A stretch of 9,118 nt of DNA from Thermodesulfobacteriales bacterium (GTDB lineage Bacteria; Desulfobacterota_D; UBA1144; Nemesobacterales; UBA2774), in assembly GCA_004525335.1 (NCBI GenBank), contig SPCL01000081.1, positions 1 to 9,118 on the forward strand. The letters run 5' to 3'. The position numbers and the translations under genes were made by a program. The notes under the pieces are model-generated. The model saw nothing but the letters and a program-made list of their open reading frames with translations, did no database searches and was not told where the DNA came from. This document shows, one piece after another, positions 1 through 5,868 of this stretch (position 1 is its first letter; every line of letters begins with the position of its first letter).

Positions 1-298
1 TATCTATCTTGTTAATGGCTGATTCAAACTCCGGAGACCTTGCGCAGCTGAATACAATTTTTTCTACAGGAGAGAAACCCTCACCTACTGATTCTTTGAT
101 TTCTTCTATCGTAGGCCCAAGCCCCTTAGGATATTGCTCAGTTACGGTTACGGGTATCCCTAGTATTTTGGCTGCCTCAAGTAAAATTTTCATGTTTTTC
201 AAATTAGTTTCAGCAATATCTTCAGGCATGGCACCCATAAGTCTTTCCTGAACATCAACAACGACAAATGAAGTACTTTCTCTATTGATAAAATCCAT
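1..298 (-). CDS. Isochorismatase-family cysteine hydrolase (ISOC1/2- or YcaC-like), 3' part beyond the window
   Basis: The 99 N-terminal residues of a hydrolase of the isochorismatase-like superfamily are visible; the rest lies left of the window. Seen: a first beta strand ending in VVVDVQ (Asp15, matching the catalytic Asp of the family), the segment TEQYPKGLGPT at residues 53-63, which is very characteristic of ISOC-type members, and an EKIVFSC segment at 79-85 whose Lys80 matches the catalytic lysine. The nucleophilic cysteine normally lies about 35 residues further on and is not in the window. The ATG at 298 is preceded by AGGAG with a 7-base spacer, so the start is secure. The family includes amidases and isochorismate hydrolases and many members have unknown substrates, so no substrate is assigned. 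It lies downstream of pckA on the same strand with about 200 bp between, and a hairpin separates the two, so it probably has its own promoter. Confidence 0.88.
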   Translation of the reverse strand, partial: MDFINRESTSFVVVDVQERLMGAMPEDIAETNLKNMKILLEAAKILGIPVTVTEQYPKGLGPTIEEIKESVGEGFSPVEKIVFSCARSPEFESAINKID

Positions 299-393
299 TA
301 TTAATCTCCTATGTTGAATTAATACCAATTTTTTAGCACATCCTGGTACTAAATTCCAGTTTCAGACTTTATTTCAGAAAATCAAAGTATGTG

Positions 394-399
394 ATTATA
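394..399 (-). promoter_or_regulatory. Candidate -10 element for the isochorismatase-family gene
   Basis: On the minus strand there is a perfect TATAAT, about 95 bases upstream of the ATG at 298. No good -35 hexamer sits 16-18 bases upstream, so this is only a weak candidate. It lies between the hairpin after pckA and the hydrolase start, where a promoter is expected if the gene is transcribed separately. Confidence 0.3.
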
Positions 400-456
400 A
401 ATTTTGAGTACAAGAAAAATAGAGGTTACAAAAACTTTTAGAGATATTTTAATGGG

Positions 457-486
457 CTATGGGCGGCCCGGTAAGGCTGCCCATAG
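457..486 (-). terminator. Hairpin after pckA, probable terminator
   Basis: An 8-bp perfect inverted repeat (CTATGGGC at 457-464, GCCCATAG at 479-486) continues inward after one mismatch or wobble for three more pairs around a 6-base loop. It starts 10 bases past the pckA stop codon. In the pckA direction it is followed by an A/T-rich stretch but not by an immediate clean T run; a short T run appears only about 20 bases later. On the plus strand the stem is followed by T-rich sequence. Position and GC-rich stem favour a terminator; the poor T tract makes it uncertain. Confidence 0.45.
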
Positions 487-496
487 ATTTTAGTTT

Positions 497-2050
497 TTAT
501 GCTTTATGCTTGGCAAATTCTTCTTCAAATCTTGCTGCAAGTTCCGCTGCTTTAGAATCATACTCCGCTGGGTCGCTCCAGCTCTTTTTAGGCTCAAGAA
601 GCTTTTCATCTACACCAGGACATGATGTAGGAACCTGCAAACCAAAGATCTCAACTTCATTGAAAGAACCTTTATCCAGAGTTCCATCAACCGCTGCTGT
701 TACTAGTGCTCGTGTCTGTGGCAACGGCATCCTATCGCCTACCCCATATGGGCCGCCGGTAATCCCGGTGTTTAGAAGCCAAACTGTAGCTCCACTCGCT
801 TCAAGCTTATCTTTTAACATTCCAGCATAAAATAATGGCGGTCTTGGAAGAAACGGAGCGCCAAAGCATGAGCTAAATGTAGCTTGCGGCTCGTTTACCC
901 CCCTCTCGGTACCGGCTACTTTCGCTGTATATCCAAGAGTAAAGTAATACATGGCTTGTTCTGGCGTGAGTTTTGAAATAGGGGGAAGAACACCAAAAGC
1001 ATCATATGTGAGCATGAAAATTGTTTTCGGTATACCACCAACACCTTCAGGAACTATGTTTGTTAGAAAATCAATTTGATAGGCAACCCTTGTGTTTTCA
1101 GTATGCTCATCACTGTCAAAATCTATCTTCTTTGTTTCATTGTCAATTTTTACGTTCTCTAATACAGAACCGAATCTAAGAGAAGCATTGTAAATTTCAG
1201 GTTCGGTTTTAGCGCTTAACTTAATAGCTTTTGCATAACAGCCGCCTTCAAAGTTAAACACACCATTATCAAACCACCCATGCTCATCATCACCAATCAA
1301 GGCTCGGTCAGGATCAGCAGATAAGGTTGTCTTACCTGTTCCAGAAAGCCCGAAGAACAGTGCGACGTCTCCATCTTTTCCAACATTAGCTGAGCAGTGC
1401 ATAGGGAATACGCCTTGGTTAGGAAGAAGAAAATTTAGTGCAGAAAATGCAGATTTCTTCATTTCACCTGCGTATTCAGTCCCGCCAATAATAGCCATAC
1501 GTTTTTCAAAATTCAATATAATAAAAGTTTCTGAGCGTGTTCCATCAGTTTCAGGGTCAGCTTTCAAACCAGGTGCACTAAGAACTGTAAAGTCCACTGA
1601 TTTATGCGGCAGCTCTTCGGGGCCGGGTCTTAGGAACAAGTTGTTTACAAAAACATTGTGCCACGCGTATTCATTAATAACACGGACATTGGTTTTATAA
1701 TCAGGATGTGCGCATACCTGGAGATCCCTTACAAATAAGTCTTTGCCTTCATAGTAATCCAGAATTTTTTTATGCAATAAGTCAAAATGCTCAGGGGAAA
1801 TAGCTTTATTTACAGGCCCCCATAAAATATCATTTTCAGTTCCCGCTTCCTTAACAATAAACCTATCTGCGGGAGAGCGTCCGGTATGGGCTCCGGTATA
1901 GGCAACAAGCGTTCCCTCTTCTCCGATAATTCCCTCTTCCCTTCTTATCACTTCTTCATACAAGGTGGGAATTGGAAGATTATAGTAAATATTTGCGGGA
2001 TTTTTAATCCCATGTTGTTCTGCTAAATCTTTCTCTGTTAATTTCTGCAC
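497..2050 (-). CDS. pckA: Phosphoenolpyruvate carboxykinase (ATP-dependent)
   Basis: Cytosolic enzyme converting oxaloacetate plus ATP to phosphoenolpyruvate, ADP and CO2, the entry step of gluconeogenesis (EC 4.1.1.49). The product is 517 residues, close to the usual 520-540 of the ATP-dependent family. Visible motifs: TGRSP at 56-60 (substrate-binding Arg58), YAGEMKK at 193-199 (metal and substrate lysines 198/199), PMHCSANVG at 216-224 (metal-binding His218), P-loop GLSGTGKTT at 234-242 (Lys240), kinase-2 motif LIGDDEHGW at 251-259 (Asp254/255), Arg321, and GGPYGVGDR at 432-440 in the nucleotide-binding region. These line up with the known E. coli PckA residues at a nearly constant offset, so the enzyme looks intact. 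The start is GTG at 2050-2048, supported by GGAGG ten bases upstream; no in-frame ATG lies nearby. It is transcribed away from the CarD gene. Confidence 0.98.
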   Translation of the reverse strand: MQKLTEKDLAEQHGIKNPANIYYNLPIPTLYEEVIRREEGIIGEEGTLVAYTGAHTGRSPADRFIVKEAGTENDILWGPVNKAISPEHFDLLHKKILDYYEGKDLFVRDLQVCAHPDYKTNVRVINEYAWHNVFVNNLFLRPGPEELPHKSVDFTVLSAPGLKADPETDGTRSETFIILNFEKRMAIIGGTEYAGEMKKSAFSALNFLLPNQGVFPMHCSANVGKDGDVALFFGLSGTGKTTLSADPDRALIGDDEHGWFDNGVFNFEGGCYAKAIKLSAKTEPEIYNASLRFGSVLENVKIDNETKKIDFDSDEHTENTRVAYQIDFLTNIVPEGVGGIPKTIFMLTYDAFGVLPPISKLTPEQAMYYFTLGYTAKVAGTERGVNEPQATFSSCFGAPFLPRPPLFYAGMLKDKLEASGATVWLLNTGITGGPYGVGDRMPLPQTRALVTAAVDGTLDKGSFNEVEIFGLQVPTSCPGVDEKLLEPKKSWSDPAEYDSKAAELAARFEEEFAKHKA

Positions 2051-2060
2051 TTCCCTGATT

Positions 2061-2065
2061 CCTCC
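2061..2065 (-). promoter_or_regulatory. Ribosome binding site fixing the GTG start of pckA
   Basis: GGAGG on the minus strand, 10 bases before the GTG at 2050. It supports GTG as the real start, since no ATG occurs in frame close by. A second, weaker AGGG lies only 2 bases from the GTG and is too close to be the main site. Confidence 0.7.
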
Positions 2066-2120
2066 GTTAAATTATCTATATATTCTGATTTGATTAAACG
2101 TGCCTTGAAAGGGAGTAAAT

Positions 2121-2147
2121 ATTATACAAGGATCAGCATTTTGGCAA
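2121..2147 (-). promoter_or_regulatory. Candidate sigma70-type promoter of pckA
   Basis: On the minus strand TTGCCA (2147-2142, five of six matches to the -35 consensus) and TATAAT (2126-2121, perfect -10) are separated by 15 bases, one or two short of the optimum. Transcription would start near 2114, giving a leader of about 65 bases before the GTG. The short spacer leaves room for an activator or for a different -35 in use. Confidence 0.45.
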
Positions 2148-2182
2148 GAATATTGAGCCTTAATTATTACAAATCTCAATTT

Positions 2183-2314
2183 TGTTCGGTCTATACAATT
2201 CCTTTCACAGCAAAAATCAATGTATATAGTATAAGCAATTTGCAAAAAAGAGAGAAGTAATTCCAGCTATTGTAGCACTATCTATTTATTAAATTTTGCA
2301 AACTAAACCGAACA
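2183..2314. repeat. Separated inverted repeat TGTTCGGTyTA (arms 2183-2193 and 2304-2314)
   Basis: TGTTCGGTCTA on the plus strand at 2183-2193 recurs on the minus strand at 2314-2304 as TGTTCGGTTTA, 10 of 11 bases identical, with about 110 bases between arms. The GC-containing core stands out in a very AT-rich spacer. The arms are too far apart for a simple hairpin; two copies of a protein-binding site in opposite orientation, looking toward the two divergent genes, is the more likely reading, but this is inference. Confidence 0.45.
2239..2302. repeat. Two TTTGCAAA palindromes 56 bp apart (2239-2246 and 2295-2302)
   Basis: The same 8-base self-complementary word occurs twice, inside the region bounded by the TGTTCGGT arms. 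The right copy lies four bases from the right arm. They could be operator half-sites for a dimeric regulator, but in AT-rich DNA a word of this kind can recur by chance. Confidence 0.3.
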
Positions 2315-2320
2315 TACTTA

Positions 2321-2337
2321 CATATAGAGTATATATG
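2321..2337. repeat. Interrupted palindrome CATATA-N5-TATATG
   Basis: A perfect 6-bp inverted repeat with a 5-base spacer, in the same intergenic region. A related TATATAGTATA word lies at 2223-2232. It could be an operator or simply DNA that melts easily. Confidence 0.3.
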
Positions 2338-2413
2338 CCAATATTACACTAATTTTTGTTGATTTTGTAATAATTCTAGGGTTTTCGATCTCAACAGCAC
2401 AATGGCGGCATAT

Positions 2414-2442
2414 TTGACTTTAGGCATTATTTATGCTAGTTT
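2414..2442 (+). promoter_or_regulatory. Candidate promoter of the CarD gene (with extended -10)
   Basis: TTGACT at 2414-2419 (five of six to the -35 consensus), an exact 17-base spacer, then TAGTTT at 2437-2442 preceded by TGC, i.e. an extended -10 TG motif. The spacer contains GCAT-TATTT-ATGC (2424-2436), a small inverted repeat where a repressor could sit. Transcription would start near 2449-2450, about 40 bases before the chosen ATG. Confidence 0.5.
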
Positions 2443-2471
2443 ATCGAGGTCTGGCGCCCAAAAGTTGGGAT

Positions 2472-2476
2472 GGGAG
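2472..2476 (+). promoter_or_regulatory. Ribosome binding site favouring the ATG at 2488 for the CarD gene
   Basis: GGGAG lies 11 bases before the ATG at 2488. The alternative ATG at 2470 has no purine-rich site at a suitable distance, and this GGGAG would lie inside its coding sequence. The spacing is slightly long, so the call is moderate. Confidence 0.5.
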
Positions 2477-2487
2477 AAAACAACAAA

Positions 2488-2994
2488 ATGACTATTTTCA
2501 AAGTAGGAACAAAAGCAGTTTATCCTGCCCATGGCGTTGTTCAAGTCAAGGCAGTCGAATCAAAAGAAATCTGTGGTACTAAAAAAGACTATTACATACT
2601 TCAGGTATTAGACAGTGATGTTACAGTAATGGTTCCTACCGAGAATGCCGATATGGTAGGATTAAGAGATGTCATTTCAAAATCTCAGATTACTAGAATC
2701 TATAAAATCCTTAAAAACAGAAGCAAAAACTCTGAACAACTAAACGGCCATCAGAGTTGGAACAAAAGATACCGCGAATATTCAGATAAGTTAAAGAGTG
2801 GGGACATATTTGAAGTTGCAAACGTCCTTAAAGATATAAACCTCCTGCAAAATGACAAAGACCTTTCATTTGGGGAGAAGCGGATAATGGATTCGGCACT
2901 GTCGCTATTAGTTAAAGAAATATCAATTGCAAAAAGTTTAAAAGAAGAATCTGTAACAAAAGAGATTGACAAAATCTTAACCACGAGTGATTAA
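2488..2994 (+). CDS. carD: CarD/CdnL-type RNA polymerase-binding transcription regulator
   Basis: A 168-residue protein with the full CarD/CdnL layout. Residues 1-75 form the Tudor-like RNA polymerase-interacting domain, with the signature FKVGTKAVYPAHGVV at 4-18 and GLRDVIS at 58-64. Residues 85-160 form the helical DNA-contacting domain, with Trp91 in the WNKRYRE segment and the LSFGEK-type motif at 117-122. In Mycobacterium, Thermus and Myxococcus this family binds the RNAP beta subunit and stabilises the open promoter complex, the conserved Trp contacting the upstream edge of the bubble; the same role is inferred here. Family members normally begin right before the F.VG motif, which supports the ATG at 2488; a start at 2470 would add six residues (MGENNK). 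It is divergent from pckA, and the DUF58 gene follows after 26 bp with no clear terminator, so they may be cotranscribed. Confidence 0.93.
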   Translation: MTIFKVGTKAVYPAHGVVQVKAVESKEICGTKKDYYILQVLDSDVTVMVPTENADMVGLRDVISKSQITRIYKILKNRSKNSEQLNGHQSWNKRYREYSDKLKSGDIFEVANVLKDINLLQNDKDLSFGEKRIMDSALSLLVKEISIAKSLKEESVTKEIDKILTTSD

Positions 2995-3020
2995 TCTTCC
3001 CCTTTTTTCACCTATAGAAT

Positions 3021-3893
3021 ATGTCAAATGAGATTTTAGACATAGAAACAGCCGTTAGGCTCAAAGGTTTTAATTTTCGCGCCTCTTCAAAAGTCAGTGG
3101 GTACAAATCAGGTATTCACAAAAGTTATTACAATGGAATAAGTCCAGACTTCTTAGATCACAAAGAATATAGCAGAGGCGATGAACTAAAACAGATTGAC
3201 TGGCGCCTGTACGGAAGACACGACCGTCTTTATGTTAAGAAATTTGAGGACGAGGTTAATATGCGTTGGTGCATATTAATTGATAAAAGTGCTTCAATGG
3301 ATTATGGCGACGGAGAATATAACAAGTTTGAATACGCCAAAAAACTTTGCGCAACTTTAGCATACTTACTTCTCAAACAGGGTGATTCAGTTGGCTTAGT
3401 GGCATTTTCTGAAGATGACATAGAATTAATCACGCCTAGGGCTGGAAGTCATTTTATCACACCGATACTGGACAAACTGGAAACACTTAAACCCTCGGGC
3501 TCGACCGGACTAAAAGATCCGGTATTAAAAGCGCTTGAGACGTACAGATCAGACGCATCATTTGTTATAATGTCAGACTTCTTAATTGATTCTAAAACTA
3601 TAGAGCAAAGTATTAAACTGATCAGAAACTCAAGGAAAGAGATATCACTCTTTCAAGTACTACACCCTGATGAGACTGAATTTAATTTCAGCGGATCAAT
3701 TGAATTTGAGGATTTAGAAACCGCTGAGAAAGTGATTGTAGACACAGGTTCTTTAAGACATATTTATAGAAAACGGGTCATGGAATTTATTGATAAGCTT
3801 AAACATATATGTCATGAGAACGAAACAAGATACGTCCTTTCACCGACTAATCAAACTATAGAAAAATCCCTTATTCAAATTGCGAATAAATAG
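3021..3893 (+). CDS. DUF58-family protein with vWA-type metal-binding fold
   Basis: A 290-residue soluble protein of the DUF58 family. The family signature GIHKSYYNGISPDFLDHKEY (residues 31-50), then RGDELKQIDWRLYGR (52-66) and the YVKKFEDE stretch (71-78), is followed by a von Willebrand A-like domain. The metal-ion site (MIDAS) is complete: DKSAS with Asp88, Ser90, Ser92, then Thr162 in SGSTGLKDP, and Asp186 in the VIMSDF strand. No signal peptide or membrane segment is seen, so it is cytoplasmic or at the inner face of the membrane. DUF58 proteins usually sit beside a MoxR AAA+ ATPase and BatA-like vWA membrane proteins and are thought to take part in assembling or maturing envelope or metal-dependent complexes; the exact role is unknown. 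The BatA-like gene follows after 11 bp, but no MoxR gene is adjacent. The ATG at 3021 lacks a clear Shine-Dalgarno site, which suggests translation coupled to carD or a weak start. Confidence 0.92.
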   Translation: MSNEILDIETAVRLKGFNFRASSKVSGYKSGIHKSYYNGISPDFLDHKEYSRGDELKQIDWRLYGRHDRLYVKKFEDEVNMRWCILIDKSASMDYGDGEYNKFEYAKKLCATLAYLLLKQGDSVGLVAFSEDDIELITPRAGSHFITPILDKLETLKPSGSTGLKDPVLKALETYRSDASFVIMSDFLIDSKTIEQSIKLIRNSRKEISLFQVLHPDETEFNFSGSIEFEDLETAEKVIVDTGSLRHIYRKRVMEFIDKLKHICHENETRYVLSPTNQTIEKSLIQIANK

Positions 3894-3904
3894 AGAGAAT
3901 CATA

Positions 3905-5854
3905 TTGAATTTATCCTTCCTAAGTCCTTTATTTCTTATAGGCCTTGCAGCAATAGCGCTCCCGGTAATCGCTCATCTAATATCACGTAAAAACAGTTTA
4001 AAAAAAAGCTTTCCCGCAGTTAAGTTTCTTATCTCTACCCAGGGGCAGCTCGCAAGCAGATCCAGAATAAAAGATCTAGTCTTATTGCTATTAAGGGCCC
4101 TTATATTGGCATTAATTGTGCTGATATTTGCTAAACCAGCAGTGTTCTCATTCTCTCAAAAGATGGATAAGACTCCCGTATCAGTTGCAATTGTTATCGA
4201 CAATTCCTTTAGTATGGGTTATGAAGACAACTTTAAGCGTGCACAAGATAAAGCCCAAGATATGATTGACTCCCTTCCCGATGGAAGTTTTGCATTTATT
4301 ACCGCGCTAATCCCTGACAATTACAATGAATCTCATCTCTTGGAAAACACACGTCTATTAAGAAAATCTATAAATGAAATAGAACTGTCTTTTAGTTTCA
4401 CAGACAATGAGGAAAGGCTACAAGATATTTTTTCTTATTTACAAAATGCCCCTACAGAGAAAAAAATAGTTGCCCTAATTACCGATTTTCAAAAGAATGG
4501 CTGGAGTAATGAGGATGTTCGCAAACCATGGCTTGAACTTATTGACATTTCCAATGGCACTAATTCACCTAATCATGCAGTATCAGGCATTGATCTCAAT
4601 TACATAAACGACTCAATAAGAGTTGTGTCTAGAGTATCTAATTTCTCAAACGATATAGTAGCAGAGCTATTAACAACAACTCAGTTGGGCAAGCAAGAGA
4701 TAAGAGAGTTTATTGATATTGATCCACAAAATTCAAATGCCCTCGAAGCAAGCTTTACAAACTACGATATATCCTTGCCAGGTTCAGGCTCTGTTCAGAC
4801 TACACATGACAAACTCAAAGCAGATGATGTCAGATACTTCATTTCGAACTATAAAGAAGAATCTAGGATATTAATTGTTGATGGGGATCCGAGAGAAGAT
4901 TCACGACTTAGCGAGACTTACTACCTGGCCCGTGCTCTTGAAACAATATCAGAGAACGCGGCAACCAATATAACCATACTTGATAACAATAGTATCTTAA
5001 ATAAAGATTTGTCTGACTATCAACTAGTATATCTGGCCAATGTCGGGGAAATAACTCCTAGCTTTGCAAAGGAGCTTGAGAAATTTGTAAATGACGGCGG
5101 CACAGTAGTCATATTTTTAGGAAACAGAGTCAGCATGGGGTCTTACAATGCTCTACTGAAAAACATACTGCCCGGAGAACTACTAAGCTTAAAAGAAGAC
5201 AATTTATCTCTCATTCTAAGCAGTGCTTCAATCTTCCCCAAAGACATTACTGATAGAACCGACCAGATAAGGGTCGAGAAACTCTTTAACATCTCAATTC
5301 ACCCCGAATCTGAAGTATTGTTTAAAACAACGGACGACAGCCCTTTTCTAATCAAGAAAGAGCTAGGTAAGGGCAATGTCTTTATGTTCTCTTCTACTGC
5401 AGATACCTCTTGGAATAATTTTTCTATAACTCCGGTATTTCTTCCTGTAATCAAGATGATTCATGATCTACCAAATATAAAGAAGAACAAAAGTAGACAT
5501 TATTTTGTCGGCGAGCCTGTAAAGATAGAAACGATTGAAGGAAATGATAGTACTATAATAGTTGATCCTAGGGGCAAAGAACTTAAAGTGAATATAGAAT
5601 CCGGTGAGTTTCAAAACACTTGGCTGCCAGGAATTTATAGGGTGGAAACAGATAGTAAACTTAACTACAGTTTTGCGGTTAATGTAGACCCTAGAGAATC
5701 TAAACTTGAGAAAATCTCTATTCCATCTATAGAAAGCAGTCCGGAACAAACAAGAGACCTTGTAAAAGTATTTAAGGAAATATGGCGCTATTTTCTTTGG
5801 GGTGTCATAGCACTCTTTGTTTCAGAGGCGGCTTTTAGAGGAATTTTTTCTTAA
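3905..5854 (+). CDS. BatA-like membrane protein: N-terminal two-TM domain, vWA domain, amidotransferase-like domain, C-terminal TM
   Basis: A 649-residue membrane protein. In order: the BatA-type N-terminal double-transmembrane domain (helices at about 4-25 and 57-78, with the typical ALPVIAHLISRK segment between), a vWA-like domain from about 91 with DNSFSM (Asp99, Ser101, Ser103) and a later LITDF strand (Asp194), a beta-rich linker at about 225-315, a glutamine-amidotransferase-like Rossmann segment at about 320-410 (ILIVDGDPREDSR, then FVNDGGTVVIFLG), a second beta-rich part, and a C-terminal helix at about 628-645. Known: related proteins occur in aerotolerance (Bat) modules with MoxR and DUF58. 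Inferred: it is the membrane partner of the preceding DUF58 protein, from which it is 11 bp away. The start is TTG at 3905, with AGAGAG seven bases upstream; it begins exactly where the family begins and no better ATG exists. I see no cysteine in the whole protein, so the amidotransferase-like fold cannot be catalytic in the usual way. Confidence 0.88.
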   Translation: MNLSFLSPLFLIGLAAIALPVIAHLISRKNSLKKSFPAVKFLISTQGQLASRSRIKDLVLLLLRALILALIVLIFAKPAVFSFSQKMDKTPVSVAIVIDNSFSMGYEDNFKRAQDKAQDMIDSLPDGSFAFITALIPDNYNESHLLENTRLLRKSINEIELSFSFTDNEERLQDIFSYLQNAPTEKKIVALITDFQKNGWSNEDVRKPWLELIDISNGTNSPNHAVSGIDLNYINDSIRVVSRVSNFSNDIVAELLTTTQLGKQEIREFIDIDPQNSNALEASFTNYDISLPGSGSVQTTHDKLKADDVRYFISNYKEESRILIVDGDPREDSRLSETYYLARALETISENAATNITILDNNSILNKDLSDYQLVYLANVGEITPSFAKELEKFVNDGGTVVIFLGNRVSMGSYNALLKNILPGELLSLKEDNLSLILSSASIFPKDITDRTDQIRVEKLFNISIHPESEVLFKTTDDSPFLIKKELGKGNVFMFSSTADTSWNNFSITPVFLPVIKMIHDLPNIKKNKSRHYFVGEPVKIETIEGNDSTIIVDPRGKELKVNIESGEFQNTWLPGIYRVETDSKLNYSFAVNVDPRESKLEKISIPSIESSPEQTRDLVKVFKEIWRYFLWGVIALFVSEAAFRGIFS

Positions 5855-5868
5855 GTATTAATCTAAGA

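Larger units (their letters stand above)
2051..2487. other. Divergent intergenic control region between pckA and the CarD gene
   Basis: About 0.43 kb of very A/T-rich sequence without a credible gene. The pckA side (2051-2150) holds the pckA ribosome site and promoter candidate. The middle (2180-2340) holds a long-range inverted repeat, two TTTGCAAA palindromes and a TATA-rich interrupted palindrome. The carD side (2410-2487) holds a good promoter candidate and the ribosome site. No tRNA fold or clear small-RNA terminator is seen. Confidence 0.7.

Noticed and set aside
9..251. Open plus-strand frame at the left edge
   Set aside because: It is antisense to the isochorismatase-family gene, whose motifs and ribosome site are clear.
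459..830. Open plus-strand frame antisense to the end of pckA
   Set aside because: It lies opposite strongly conserved pckA codons, resembles no family and has no ribosome site.
2160..2340. Possible small RNA in the pckA/carD gap
   Set aside because: No compact fold followed by a T tract is seen; the inverted repeat arms are about 110 bases apart and the region is too AT-rich to judge by eye.
2453..2469. GGCGCC palindrome and CCCAA-AAG-TTGGG hairpin just upstream of the CarD start, considered as a riboswitch or attenuator
   Set aside because: The stem is only 5 bp and there is no alternative structure or T tract to make a switch.
5855..5868. Bidirectional terminator between the convergent BatA-like and phosphodiesterase genes
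   Set aside because: Only 14 bp separate the stops and just 4-bp imperfect repeats are visible; any terminator would have to lie inside the coding ends and none was convincing.
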